Part shown: positions 16,817 through 26,557 of the stretch, piece after piece
How the letters are laid out: each line of letters starts with the position of its first letter
How positions within the stretch are numbered: position 1 is the stretch's first letter
NCBI GenBank assembly: GCA_023399055.1
Contig: JAEWQV010000014.1
Span: forward strand, 620,001-684,000
Reading direction: 5' to 3'
DNA: 64,000 nucleotides
Source of the DNA: Bacillota bacterium
GTDB lineage: Bacteria; Bacillota; Clostridia; Lachnospirales; Lachnospiraceae
Notes under the pieces: generated by a model
What the model was told of the DNA's origin: nothing
The model's input: only the letters and a program-made list of their open reading frames with translations
Databases searched by the model: none
Program-made: the position numbers and the translations under genes

Positions 16817-16845
16817 TTAGTATACTATAGTAAGTGGTGTTACAA
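16817..16845 (-). promoter_or_regulatory. Predicted promoter of the 7TMR-DISM kinase operon
   Basis: TTGTAA (16845-16840) and TACTAA (16822-16817) are separated by 17 bases on the minus strand. The spacer contains a TATAGTATACTA dyad that may be an operator. Confidence 0.45.
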
Positions 16846-16860
16846 ATTTATATATACAGA

Positions 16861-16915
16861 GAAAAAGGGATTATATAGCCTCCACACTGATTGAAAGTTA
16901 TATAATCACTTTTCT
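16861..16915 (-). terminator. Terminator of the sugar transporter operon
   Basis: GATTATATA pairs with TATATAATC across about 23 bases, with A-rich and T-rich flanks. It lies about 100 bases after the last permease stop at 17016. Confidence 0.6.
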
Positions 16916-17015
16916 ATATTGGTATTATTTAACAATACCCATTTTTAGTTGCTATAAATGTACCATTGTTTTCTATATCTTGTACTTATGTAAATCCCTT
17001 AGCAAAAATTTACGT

Positions 17016-18083
17016 CTACTTTCTCTTCCTTGCGCAAATAATACTCTGTAGTACAATAAAGAAACAAAGCATTGCTGCACGCGTGATCTGAGGCCACCAG
17101 GGGTCCTGACTTCCTATTGCCGTTACCACCAGTAGTACAATTCCACTGGTTAATACTCCAAATAACGTACCGAAGATATTCCCTACACCACCAGTTAGAA
17201 GCGTACCTCCAATGATTGAGGCGGCAATCGCATCCATTTCAAGACCTGTTGCCTGTTGCACCGAACCGGACCTGGTATGAAAGAGGTAAAGAAATCCGCC
17301 TATACCTGCAAGTAAACCACAAAGCAAATGAGCATTAAATCTGGTTCTTTTTACGTTGATACCTAGCATTAAGGCGCTTTGTGGATTCCCGCCCACAGCA
17401 TAAAAGCTACGTCCAAGCTTCGTCTTCTTAAGTAAAAAATACATTAGAAGTACAATAATTAGGGCAACGACAACACCATACTCCAGCTTTGATTGAATAA
17501 ATACCCCTTTCTTATTAACATCACCTAGAAAAGGTATCAGTATACGAGCACCTGATAATTTTTCAAAACCAGCATTATTTACCTGAATCTGATTCACTTC
17601 AATTAATGCAACCAAACCTCGCCCTAGGAACATTCCTGCCAAGGTGACAATAAAGGGCTGCATCTCCAAATATGCAATTAGATATCCTTGAATTGCACCA
17701 AACAATAGTCCAATTGCTAATGCAAGAGCCAGTGATGTAAAGAAGTTAAAGCCATAATTGTTAAGGCATACGATACAAGACGTACAAATTAGTGCGGTAG
17801 ATCCTCCAACAGATATATCAATACTGCCTGTAATCATAACAATGGAAAGTCCGCAAGCAATTACAATTAGTGCTGCATTCTCGTTAAAGAGATTAAAGAA
17901 CATCTGTATCTTACTAAAACCTTTATCTCCAAGGAAGGCAATGGAAAGTGCATAGATTATAACAAATAATGATATAGTGATCGTCAACAGGTAAGCCGTA
18001 TCTGTCAAAGCTCCCTTATGTTTCAGTCTACTTTTAAAAACCCCACGCTTCTCCATCCCTTGAACTCTGTTTCCAGACATCAT
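17016..18083 (-). CDS. yjfF: Sugar ABC transporter permease, YjfF-like
   Basis: A membrane protein of about 355 aa with 8-10 hydrophobic segments and RbsC-type permease features (GSIDISVGGSTAL near the N-terminal third; EMDAIAASIIGGTLLTGGVG near the C-terminus). YjfF pairs with YtfT to form the channel of the galactofuranose importer in E. coli. I chose the ATG at 18083 because AAAGGAG lies at good distance; a GTG at 18092 overlaps the preceding gene. It is the last gene of the transporter group. The sugar transported here is not proven. Confidence 0.88.
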   Translation of the reverse strand: MMSGNRVQGMEKRGVFKSRLKHKGALTDTAYLLTITISLFVIIYALSIAFLGDKGFSKIQMFFNLFNENAALIVIACGLSIVMITGSIDISVGGSTALICTSCIVCLNNYGFNFFTSLALALAIGLLFGAIQGYLIAYLEMQPFIVTLAGMFLGRGLVALIEVNQIQVNNAGFEKLSGARILIPFLGDVNKKGVFIQSKLEYGVVVALIIVLLMYFLLKKTKLGRSFYAVGGNPQSALMLGINVKRTRFNAHLLCGLLAGIGGFLYLFHTRSGSVQQATGLEMDAIAASIIGGTLLTGGVGNIFGTLFGVLTSGIVLLVVTAIGSQDPWWPQITRAAMLCFFIVLQSIICARKRK

Positions 18084-18084
18084 A

Positions 18085-19188
18085 TCAACCACGCTCCTTT
18101 CCCACTCCCGCTGTCAAATTAGGAATTGTAACTTTCCTGCTGAACAAACTTTTGACAACTGGTGTTTGAATTGCTACAAGTAAAATAATGATAATAGCCT
18201 TGAAAACCGGAACGGCATTGGTATTAACATTAAGTGTGGTCAGCATAGAAGTTAAGGTCTGAATTGTATATGCTCCTATGATGGAACCTGTCATATTAAA
18301 TTTACCTCCACCCAGTGAATTGCCGCCAAGTGCAACTGCTAAAATAACGTCCATTTCTATGCTAGGCACAATCGTGTACGGGTTTACTGTCTGAACCCTG
18401 CTAGCCTGAACAAATCCCGCTATACCCACACAGAGACCAAGAATAACATAAGTCAGAAATTTAATTCGTGCAGGATTAAGACCATTTAGGCTAGATGATC
18501 TGTCATTAATACCAACAGCTCTGGTATACAATCCCAGGTTTGTTTTTTTTAATGCTAGAAATGTTATTGTGACAACTGCTATTGTAATCAGGATAGGCGT
18601 TGGAATTGGAAATCCCGGTATAAAGTTACCATAATATCCAAAGGCTGCTGCAGCTTTGGGTTTTAGTCCTCCCATAGCCATAGACCCAATGGAGCGACCT
18701 GCAGTAAAAAGAATAAGTGTTGCTACCATTGGCTGTATCTTAAATTTTGAAACAAGAATTCCGTTAAAGGCCCCACAGGCTATACCAGCAAGACAGCCCA
18801 GCAATAAGGCTACGATAACAGGGGCATGTAACAGGTCGGGCTGTGTTTCATTACCGCAAAGAACACGCATAATTACTCCACCGACAATTGCAACTGTTGC
18901 TCCTACACTAATATCCTGTCCCCTCGAGGAGGCTGTTACAAGGGTCATTCCTATCACCAGAATAACTAATTCTGTCGCATTGTTTAAAATATTAATTAAA
19001 TTTCCTATTAATACAGGATTTCCGTTACTGTCACTGCCCAGGCTTATTTTTAGAAAACCGGGATTAATAAATATATTCACTAATAGTAATAAGGCAAGAA
19101 ATGCAATGGGAATAATTAATCTATGCCTGAAGATATTCTTAAATGCTACTGCCTTACGGTCAGTATTAAGTTTGTGATTCTTGGACAT
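18085..19188 (-). CDS. ytfT: Sugar ABC transporter permease, YtfT-like
   Basis: A 367-aa permease of the RbsC/BPD_transp_2 family with about ten membrane segments. Conserved pieces include TAGRSIGSMAMGG and EMDVILAVALGGNSLGGG. It overlaps the ATPase gene by 23 bases and almost touches the second permease gene, so the three are coupled. With YjfF it should form the transmembrane pore. Length and gene order match YtfQ-YtfR-YtfT-YjfF importers of hexoses, known for galactofuranose. Confidence 0.88.
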   Translation of the reverse strand: MSKNHKLNTDRKAVAFKNIFRHRLIIPIAFLALLLLVNIFINPGFLKISLGSDSNGNPVLIGNLINILNNATELVILVIGMTLVTASSRGQDISVGATVAIVGGVIMRVLCGNETQPDLLHAPVIVALLLGCLAGIACGAFNGILVSKFKIQPMVATLILFTAGRSIGSMAMGGLKPKAAAAFGYYGNFIPGFPIPTPILITIAVVTITFLALKKTNLGLYTRAVGINDRSSSLNGLNPARIKFLTYVILGLCVGIAGFVQASRVQTVNPYTIVPSIEMDVILAVALGGNSLGGGKFNMTGSIIGAYTIQTLTSMLTTLNVNTNAVPVFKAIIIILLVAIQTPVVKSLFSRKVTIPNLTAGVGKERG

Positions 19189-20698
19189 TCTGACTTACAC
19201 CCCCTGCTATGGTATACATTATTTTATCCTGTGTCATATCTTCACCTGATAATTCTCCAACTACATAAAGGTCTCGCATAACAATTAATCTGGAGCAGGT
19301 ACGCAGCATCTCCTCAATCTCTGAGGAGATGAAGGTGATACTCATACCTTCGGCAGCAAGCTTCAGCACCAGTTTTTGAATCTCCACCTTTGTACCAATA
19401 TCAATTCCTCGCGTTGGTTCATCAAGAATAAGATATTCTGGATGTGTTAGCAGCCAACGGGCAAGAATTACTTTTTGTTGATTTCCACCTGACAACGAAT
19501 TGATGGGAGTATCTGCTGAGGCGGTTTTAATTCCAAGCAGCTTAATATACTCCGTGGCAAAGGCGTCAGCTTGAGATCTGGTGAAGGGCCGAAAGAATCC
19601 TCTCATGACTTGCAGTGCAAGAATAATATTTTCGCGGACTGATAAGTCACCAATAATACCATCCCTCTTACGATCCTCGGAAAGATATCCAATGCCTTTC
19701 TTCATAGCCTTCATTGGTGATGTAATATTAACACTTTCTCCTTTCATTCTAAGTGTTCCTTTTATCACCTTATCTGCACCGAAAATTGCACGCACACACT
19801 CACTTCGTCCAGAGCCTAGCAGGCCAGCAAAGCCTGTAACTTCTCCCTTATAGGTTGTAAAATCAAATGGCTTTATTCCCGATGTACTCGAAAGCTCTTT
19901 TGCTTCTATAACTACTTCCTTTAATTTCGCTGTATCCGTTTGTATCGCGTTATGTATATCAGCCAGATCCCCTAGTTCCTTACCCATCATTTTAGCAACC
20001 AACTCTACCCTGGGTAAGTCATTGATCTCATATTCTCCAACTAACTCTCCATTTCGTAAAACTGTAATCTTATCGCATAATTCATATACTTGATCCAGAA
20101 AATGTGTAACAAAGATAATCCCCACACCTCGATCTCTTAGCTCACGCATTAACGCAAATAGCTTCATAACCTCTTGCTCATCCAGAGATGAGGTTGGCTC
20201 GTCGAGAATTAAAACCTTGCAATCCATATCTACAGCACGTGCAATTGCTACCATCTGCTGTACCGCAATGGAGCAGTTCGATAATTGTTGTGTAGCCTTT
20301 GCTGGAATTCCCAGACTTTTAAGTATACCCTCTGCTCTGCTGTTGTTCTTCTTCCAATTCACTAAAAAATCCTTACTTCTACCAATAAACAGATTTTCAG
20401 CCACCGTCAGATTTGGGCATAAGGTAATTTCCTGATACACAGTGCTAATTCCAAGCTTTTGCGCTTCCTCGGGTGACTTGATATGCACTGGCTTATTGAT
20501 TCCTTTGATGTTAATTTCCCCAGCATCCTTTGGATATACTCCGGTCAGTACTTTTATTAGAGTGGACTTTCCTGCACCGTTTTCACCCATCAATGCATGA
20601 ATTTCTCCTTCTTTTAAAGTAAAGTCCACATGATTCAAAGCCCTCACACCGGGAAAAATCTTATTAATACCTCTCATTGTAAGTACTGTATCTTGCAT
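19166..20698 (-). CDS. ytfR: Sugar ABC transporter ATP-binding protein, YtfR-like
   Basis: About 510 aa with two fused ABC ATPase domains (MglA/RbsA type). The first has an intact Walker A (GENGAGKSTLIK), a Q-loop and a degenerate signature; the second has the degenerate Walker A-like GLLGSGRSE typical of the family, the signature LSGGNQQKV and Walker B YLILDEPTRGID. It energises import by the two permeases. The ATG at 20698 follows GGAGG at a slightly long distance; a TTG at 20710 lies too close to it. A large hairpin precedes the gene. Confidence 0.9.
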   Translation of the reverse strand: MQDTVLTMRGINKIFPGVRALNHVDFTLKEGEIHALMGENGAGKSTLIKVLTGVYPKDAGEINIKGINKPVHIKSPEEAQKLGISTVYQEITLCPNLTVAENLFIGRSKDFLVNWKKNNSRAEGILKSLGIPAKATQQLSNCSIAVQQMVAIARAVDMDCKVLILDEPTSSLDEQEVMKLFALMRELRDRGVGIIFVTHFLDQVYELCDKITVLRNGELVGEYEINDLPRVELVAKMMGKELGDLADIHNAIQTDTAKLKEVVIEAKELSSTSGIKPFDFTTYKGEVTGFAGLLGSGRSECVRAIFGADKVIKGTLRMKGESVNITSPMKAMKKGIGYLSEDRKRDGIIGDLSVRENIILALQVMRGFFRPFTRSQADAFATEYIKLLGIKTASADTPINSLSGGNQQKVILARWLLTHPEYLILDEPTRGIDIGTKVEIQKLVLKLAAEGMSITFISSEIEEMLRTCSRLIVMRDLYVVGELSGEDMTQDKIMYTIAGGVSQNVQESQT

Positions 20699-20769
20699 AA
20701 TAGAATTCAAACCTCCATTTAGGTACGATATAAAATATCTGTCCTACCTTTTGATTAAAATTAACAGGT

Positions 20770-20845
20770 AGGAATTAAGATAAATGCGCGGTGCTAGTAT
20801 CTGCGAACAATATCCACATACTCGGCGCCGCGCATTTTAATTCCT
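20770..20845 (-). terminator. Strong intercistronic hairpin between binding protein and ATPase genes
   Basis: GGAATTAA...AAATGCGCGG.GC pairs with GGCGCCGCGCATTTTAATTCC. It lies inside the transporter operon, where a partial terminator or mRNA-stabilising structure commonly gives high binding-protein and lower ATPase/permease expression. Confidence 0.65.
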
Positions 20846-20930
20846 GACAAGTGAAACGACTTACTGTTTCATCTTGTTTCATATCTTACCTTGTTTTACA
20901 AGTTAAAAGATCTCCGATTATAATAAATTA

Positions 20931-21905
20931 TTAGTAGGAACGAGCGTCCACAATCGCTTGCGTGATGGTTTCACAATCAAACATTTCTTCATCAACATAA
21001 GCATTCTTATCTACGGTCTCACCAGCTTCCAGCTGATTAATAAGTTTAACAATACGAGGACCATGAAGAGGATTGCACTCTACATCAAGATTGAACTCTC
21101 CTGCAAGAACCTTTTCAAGCGCCCATTTGTTAGCATCAAAAGCGATAACCTTTACATCGCCATCCTTACCATATGTAATACCAGCAGCATCCATAGCATC
21201 ACAAGCACCACGAGCCATGTTATCGTTTTCAGCATAGATAACATTGAAGGCTGTTCCGCCAGCGATAAGATCCGCAACTGCCTGTTTCGCAAGGGTTTCA
21301 TCCCAACCCTTCATGTTTTGGTTAAATACGATTTCCCAACCATTTGCAGCCGCACCGTCTTCAATGGCCTTGGAACGACCAAGCTGTGCAGAAGATCCTG
21401 TATCTCCACCAAGTACCACTATCTTTGCACTATCCAGTGCCTGCTTCTTCAACCAATCAACAGCCTTATTGCCTTCAGCTTCAAAATCAGAGCACACCAT
21501 CGCGGTGTAAAGATCCTCGGAAAGTTCCAGCTTACGGTCAGCCATAATAAATGGGATTTCAGCTTCCTTAGCAGCTTTTGCTACATCTTCCCAGCCTGCG
21601 GATTGAAGTCCTAATACAACAAGATAATCCACTTCTTCTTGAATAAGCTGTTGTGCCTGTGATATCTGTTTTGCATGGTCACCTTCACCAAAAACCATCT
21701 TAATCTCAAAGCCTGCATCCTTAAAAGCCTCGTTAAAGGATTTTGTGTTAGCGGTACGCCAGTCCGACTCGTTCGCATTCGTCTGAACAACACCCACTGT
21801 AACTTTTTTGTCACCTTTACCTGAAGTTTCACTGTCTTTGTTGCCACATGCTGCAAGTGAAAGAACCATTGTTAAAACCAGAACCAAAGTAACTAATTTC
21901 TTCAT
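20931..21905 (-). CDS. ytfQ: Sugar-binding lipoprotein of ABC transporter, YtfQ-like
   Basis: About 324 aa, Gram-positive lipoprotein signal (LVLTMVLSLAACGN, lipobox LAAC) and a periplasmic-binding-protein fold of the LacI/RbsB type. ESDWRTANTKSFNEAF, NMKGWDET and DVECNPLHGPRIVKL match the YtfQ galactofuranose-binding family from memory. The ATG at 21905 follows GGAGGAGATAGTT; an upstream TTG falls within that site. It is the first gene of the transporter unit and is separated from the regulatory genes by a hairpin. The two-component genes upstream probably control it. Confidence 0.9.
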   Translation of the reverse strand: MKKLVTLVLVLTMVLSLAACGNKDSETSGKGDKKVTVGVVQTNANESDWRTANTKSFNEAFKDAGFEIKMVFGEGDHAKQISQAQQLIQEEVDYLVVLGLQSAGWEDVAKAAKEAEIPFIMADRKLELSEDLYTAMVCSDFEAEGNKAVDWLKKQALDSAKIVVLGGDTGSSAQLGRSKAIEDGAAANGWEIVFNQNMKGWDETLAKQAVADLIAGGTAFNVIYAENDNMARGACDAMDAAGITYGKDGDVKVIAFDANKWALEKVLAGEFNLDVECNPLHGPRIVKLINQLEAGETVDKNAYVDEEMFDCETITQAIVDARSY

Positions 21906-21972
21906 AACTATCTCCTCCAATCATATTAACTCAATACCTTGAGCTTACTTGCAACTATAAGTATAGATAAAT

Positions 21973-22040
21973 AAAACACATAAAAATACGGATATTATTA
22001 CTTGCTTTGTAGTAATTCTTCCGGTATTTTTATGTGTTTT
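21973..22040 (-). terminator. Terminator or attenuator between the sensor operon and the transporter operon
   Basis: AAAACACATAAAAATAC pairs with GTATTTTTATGTGTTTT, with an inner ATTACT/AGTAAT stem. It ends the regulatory operon or attenuates read-through into the binding-protein gene, whose start is about 70 bases further on. Confidence 0.65.
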
Positions 22041-22232
22041 AAAATGGAGTTAAGATTCTTATGAATTGTGTTTGTTTTTTTATTACCCTATATTAATTAT
22101 CTTCAGCAGATATCATATTTGAATACTATAGAGCTTTCGTTACAGGCTAATTCATTACATTCTGAGATAGCTCATCGCACTATACTGAAGGATAAATAAG
22201 ATGATGTTCCATAAAATTTTACTTATTTCTTT

Positions 22233-23249
22233 TTAATAGCTACGTCCAATTCGGTCCTCTGCAGCATTTTCTGCTTCAAAAACCTCTCCTTCCACGTAGG
22301 ATACTTTATCCACTGTTTCCCCTTTTTCTAATCGCTCGATTATATCTGCAATTAGTTGTCCCTGCAAAGGATTACACTCAATGTCTGCATTAATTAATCC
22401 AGCTTCCATCTTGTCAAACGCTTCTGAAACCGCATCAAAGGAAATAACTGTAATTTCACCGTTAACCCCACAGGTTAATCCGGCTTCCTGTATTGCCTCA
22501 ATTGCTCCAAAGGTCATATCATCATTTTGAGAAACCAGAACATCAATATCCTCAAACTCCTGTAGATATTTCATCATTACTTCTTTTCCCTTTGCTTTGG
22601 TAAAATCACCACTATCATGGGCAAGAATATTCCAGTTCTCATGAAGCTTGGCAACATCTTCAAAGCCTTTGGAACGTCCGATTTGAGCAGTTGAATTGGG
22701 GTTTCCCTCAAGGACAACGATATTTAAGCTCTTCTCTTCCTCCCTATGTTTTTCCAGCCATTGCCCCGCCTTCCTGCCTTCTGCATATTTATCCGTACCC
22801 ACGGACGCGACATAAAGATCTTCATCTTCAGTATCAATCATACGGTCCACAATAATAACCGGAATACCTGCTTCTTTTGCTTCTGTCAGTACCGTATCCC
22901 AACCGGTTTCCATTACCGGAGCAATTACAATATAATCTACTTCCTGAAAAATAAAACTCCTGACATCTTTAATTTGATTTTCCTGACTCTGCCTTCCATT
23001 GGCAAAAATCAATGAAAATCCATTTTCTTTTACAAGTGCCTTCTGAATCGATTTGGTATTCGCAGTTCGCCAATCTGATTCAGACCCAAGCTGGGAGAAG
23101 CCTACAATGATCAAATCAGAATCTATAACATCCTCAGTATTTTCAGGTTCTCTGACCTGAAGATTTTTCGACGGTCTAAGACTACAACTGGCAAGCACTA
23201 TTAACCCAATAAATAAAATCCATAATATAATTTTGATCTTTTTATTCAT
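22233..23249 (-). CDS. Second YtfQ-like sugar-binding lipoprotein, probable sensor partner
   Basis: About 338 aa, lipobox LIVLASC near residue 21 and a sugar-binding fold closest to YtfQ (VGFSQLGSESDWRTANTKS, NQIKDVRSFIF, APVMETGWDTVL, ECNPLQGQLIADII). It shares the ESDWRTANTKS stretch with the transporter binding protein but is encoded within the YesN-YesM group rather than with the ABC genes. Proteins placed this way usually act as extracellular ligand sensors for the membrane kinase. The ATG at 23249 follows GAGGTGGGAT; the longer frame overlaps the kinase stop. Confidence 0.85.
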   Translation of the reverse strand: MNKKIKIILWILFIGLIVLASCSLRPSKNLQVREPENTEDVIDSDLIIVGFSQLGSESDWRTANTKSIQKALVKENGFSLIFANGRQSQENQIKDVRSFIFQEVDYIVIAPVMETGWDTVLTEAKEAGIPVIIVDRMIDTEDEDLYVASVGTDKYAEGRKAGQWLEKHREEEKSLNIVVLEGNPNSTAQIGRSKGFEDVAKLHENWNILAHDSGDFTKAKGKEVMMKYLQEFEDIDVLVSQNDDMTFGAIEAIQEAGLTCGVNGEITVISFDAVSEAFDKMEAGLINADIECNPLQGQLIADIIERLEKGETVDKVSYVEGEVFEAENAAEDRIGRSY

Positions 23250-23305
23250 ATCCCACCTCAATTCGTTTCTTCTCCTGTGGAGCGTGCTTAAAATTAAGCA
23301 GTAGA

Positions 23306-24769
23306 TCATCCTAATCTTGCTGGTATTTTGATCTGAATTTCTGTGCCCTCTCCTTTTTTGCTCTTTATCTCCAACCCATAGGTAGTGCCATAATTTAATT
23401 TTATTCGTTTATTTACATTGGCAAGGCCAAATCCAGTACTTTGTTCACTTCCCGGCATATCAACTTCTGTTCTTAAAACCTGTAACTCCTCTTCACTCAT
23501 CCCTATTCCATTATCAATTACCTGGAAGCAGATAACCTCGTCCATTATTTCTCCGGTTACCGTAATTTTACCTCTTGCTCTTAACATTTTAATGCCATGA
23601 TATAAAGAATTTTCAATGAGCGGCTGCAAAGTCAGCTTTAAAATTTGATATCCATACAATTCTTCCGGGATGTTAATCTCATAGTCCAAAATATCTTTGT
23701 ATCTTGACTGTTGTATCTGCAGATAACTTTTAATATGTATTTCCTCTTCACGAATTGTTATGAAGTCCTTTCCTTTACTCACAACGATACGGAAAAAATC
23801 AGAAAGAGAGACAACAATGTCAATTGCCTCTTTATTTTTATTTCCTTCAATCAGCCAGATAATGGTATCTAAAGTATTATATAAAAAATGAGGATTTATC
23901 TGTGTTTGCAGTAGTTTTGATTCCATATGCCTTAGATTTTCCTGTTCCAGCCTTATGCTGTTCACCTGTTGTTCCAGTTTCGAGGCCATGTCATTAAAGC
24001 TGTCTGATAAGATAGATAACTCATCATGATTATCGCAGGTTGTCCGCGTTGTAAAATCCCCCTTTGCTACCAGAGCTGTCTTTTCGCACAAGGTTCGGAT
24101 TGGCTTTGTAATACTATCTGTTACTAGAATATTAACCAGTACAGAAGCAACTATAATAGACGATAAGGCAACAATCATTGTCACAATTACATTTGTAACC
24201 TGTTCATTAAGACTCTGTCTGATGGCTTCGAAATTCTGGGTTTCATAATATATATAATACTGAATTTCTTCCTGAAACAATTCTGTCAGAATATAGATGT
24301 CTGATTCGAGCATTTCAAGATTTTCTTCATAATGGCCTGTCAGCTGTAAATTATCACGTATTTCATTAATTCTATCCTTCAGGGTCTCCAAATTGAGCAG
24401 AATTCGTTTAATCCAATCCAGACTTTCTCTGCTCGAGGTTATCTCGCGTAGAGAAGTAAAATTCTCTTTTGCAGCGTCAATCAGCACATAGGGATTTTTC
24501 AAATCACTATTTTCATCGATAGATTCAAACGTTTCAGCTTCTACAACGATTTTGTACATACTTTCGTCCATTTCCTCTTTGAAATTGAGGTTATAATTAT
24601 TCGCCGAGGTAATTCTTCGTACAATCGTATCGTAGGCTGTACTATAGTTATACAAAGCTACAATCTGGTAGACTGATAGTATTATCATTGGCAGGATAAT
24701 GACAGCAGCTACCATGAAGAGTTTCAGCCTTAACGGGTATTTAATTGATTTTTCATTTGCACTGTTCAT
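23306..24769 (-). CDS. YesM-type sensor histidine kinase
   Basis: A 487-aa kinase with two membrane helices flanking a mostly helical extracellular domain (about 40-195), a HAMP domain (about 205-275; ITKPIRTLCEKTALVAKGDF), the His_kinase H-box TQINPHFLYNTLDTIIW and a HATPase domain (LQPLIENSLYHG). It sits between its AraC-type response regulator (one base away) and the sugar-binding lipoprotein, forming a likely three-part sugar sensor. The extracellular domain probably meets the lipoprotein. Confidence 0.92.
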   Translation of the reverse strand: MNSANEKSIKYPLRLKLFMVAAVIILPMIILSVYQIVALYNYSTAYDTIVRRITSANNYNLNFKEEMDESMYKIVVEAETFESIDENSDLKNPYVLIDAAKENFTSLREITSSRESLDWIKRILLNLETLKDRINEIRDNLQLTGHYEENLEMLESDIYILTELFQEEIQYYIYYETQNFEAIRQSLNEQVTNVIVTMIVALSSIIVASVLVNILVTDSITKPIRTLCEKTALVAKGDFTTRTTCDNHDELSILSDSFNDMASKLEQQVNSIRLEQENLRHMESKLLQTQINPHFLYNTLDTIIWLIEGNKNKEAIDIVVSLSDFFRIVVSKGKDFITIREEEIHIKSYLQIQQSRYKDILDYEINIPEELYGYQILKLTLQPLIENSLYHGIKMLRARGKITVTGEIMDEVICFQVIDNGIGMSEEELQVLRTEVDMPGSEQSTGFGLANVNKRIKLNYGTTYGLEIKSKKGEGTEIQIKIPARLG

Positions 24770-26386
24770 TTATTCCCCCATGCCCTGTAGCCTATATTCC
24801 GACGGTGTGCAATTCTGTGTTTTTTTAAATATGTAACTAAAATAATGAGAATCCTGATATCCTACCAAAAAACCAATCTCAGTTATCTTTCTGGAAGAGC
24901 ATCTTAAGTAATCTTTCGCCTTTTCCATACGCAGATTCGTGAGATATTCAATAAAGGTCATGCCTGTCTCCTGGTTAAATAGTGAGCTGAAATAATTGGG
25001 GCTGACATTGACGGAAGCTGCAACCTTATCCAGTGTAAGGTCACTCATTGCAAATTTATAATGCATATATTCTTTTGCTTGTTGGATGAGTACAGCATAT
25101 CTTTTCTGACTGTTCTTATTACGCAAATCAATTGCTTCCTTTAGAACTGATTTATAAAATTCAGAGCAATCCTCTAACCCATAAAATTGATCTGTAACTT
25201 TATTCATGCCCCTTAAACTACTGTCTAGCTTCTCCGTTGGATACTGTAAAGTTTTAAGAAATTTAATGATAACTGAATAGCCGTCCAATATAATATACTG
25301 CCGAAAAAGAGTTGAGCTCATGGCAGTTGAACCAAATCCATTAAAATAACTGTCCACAAACTCCTCTACATCCTGCAGGGTGCCTCGTTTTAAGAAATCT
25401 TCTAATAGATTTCTGTCATGCTTCTCTAAGTTTAAATCACTTATATTAACTCGATTTCCCAATTCCTCCTTATTATGTACCTCCTTATACGATAAGAACT
25501 GGTTCCTCCCTTCGAAATAACGCAGGGAAAATGCTTTATTCGCATCGAGATAGGACTTATGCAAGTCACGAACTCGAGGTACACAGCGGCCAATTCCTCC
25601 AAAATAATGCACCTTGTCCTCTTTAAGCTGAATAATTAACTCATTCAATTTCTGAATCAATCCATTAATCTGTAATTCATCTTCCCCAAGAAGGATAAAA
25701 GCCCAGCCCTCCATACCACGTTCAAATACTTTTATGTCCGGAAATCTCTTTAATGCCTGAGTCATTCTTGCTTCGCATTGCACTATCTCACTCGAATATT
25801 GGTGCATATCCTCTTGCCCATTGAATTGAAACAAAACCACACAAAAAACGCTCGCCACCATATTGATTCCGAGCTCTTCTTCCTGTTCAAGAATTTGCGA
25901 AAGAGACAATTTCCCACTGACTAAAGCATTAAAAAAATCCTTCCTTCTTTCCCCTTGATTTTGATAAACCAAATGCTGATACTCCTCCAGCAACTGTTTT
26001 TCTTTCCGTTCTTTTTCAATTGCTATAGCTGCATTTTTCACTGCAGCAACCAGTTTCGTAGATGTTACAGGCTTTAAAAGATATTCGTTCACACCAATAT
26101 CAATTGCTTGCTGTGCATATCCAAATTCGCTGTATCCGCTGATAATAATAATTTTTAGCTGTGGCATTTCTTTTTTTATTAATTTACTTAACTCAAGACC
26201 GTCCATAAAGGGCATTTTTATATCTGTGATTAGAATGTCTGGTTGTTCCCTTATAATCATCGGATAGGCAAGCTCCCCATCGCTTTCATCTCCAACAATT
26301 TTAAACCCCTCTTCTTCCCAATGAACGTTGTTCTTAATACCTTCTCTAATAACAATTTCATCTTCCACTAAAAAAACCTTATACAT
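24770..26386 (-). CDS. YesN-type AraC response regulator
   Basis: A 538-aa regulator: receiver (1-120, phospho-acceptor D55 in ILITDIKMPFMDG), a long helical linker with a degenerate central domain (about 150-400), and two AraC helix-turn-helix motifs (about 435-535; VAASVNVSPNYFSSLFNQET and ITEIGFLVGYQDSHYFSYIF). It is the cytoplasmic partner of the adjacent YesM kinase and presumably activates the YtfQ-type importer downstream. First gene of its operon; AraC-type targets usually carry direct repeats, which I could not place with confidence. Confidence 0.93.
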   Translation of the reverse strand: MYKVFLVEDEIVIREGIKNNVHWEEEGFKIVGDESDGELAYPMIIREQPDILITDIKMPFMDGLELSKLIKKEMPQLKIIIISGYSEFGYAQQAIDIGVNEYLLKPVTSTKLVAAVKNAAIAIEKERKEKQLLEEYQHLVYQNQGERRKDFFNALVSGKLSLSQILEQEEELGINMVASVFCVVLFQFNGQEDMHQYSSEIVQCEARMTQALKRFPDIKVFERGMEGWAFILLGEDELQINGLIQKLNELIIQLKEDKVHYFGGIGRCVPRVRDLHKSYLDANKAFSLRYFEGRNQFLSYKEVHNKEELGNRVNISDLNLEKHDRNLLEDFLKRGTLQDVEEFVDSYFNGFGSTAMSSTLFRQYIILDGYSVIIKFLKTLQYPTEKLDSSLRGMNKVTDQFYGLEDCSEFYKSVLKEAIDLRNKNSQKRYAVLIQQAKEYMHYKFAMSDLTLDKVAASVNVSPNYFSSLFNQETGMTFIEYLTNLRMEKAKDYLRCSSRKITEIGFLVGYQDSHYFSYIFKKTQNCTPSEYRLQGMGE

Positions 26387-26557
26387 GATTCCCCTCCAGG
26401 TTTAGAGAATGATCCCATAAATTATTAATATTATTTATATCATCGTCTGCATTGATAAGCAGGTCAGTTAAAAATGTTAATTTGACTTAGAAGATTTGAA
26501 TTGGTAACAAATTAATAATAACATAATATTTGGCTATTTTGTATCATTATTTCCAGA

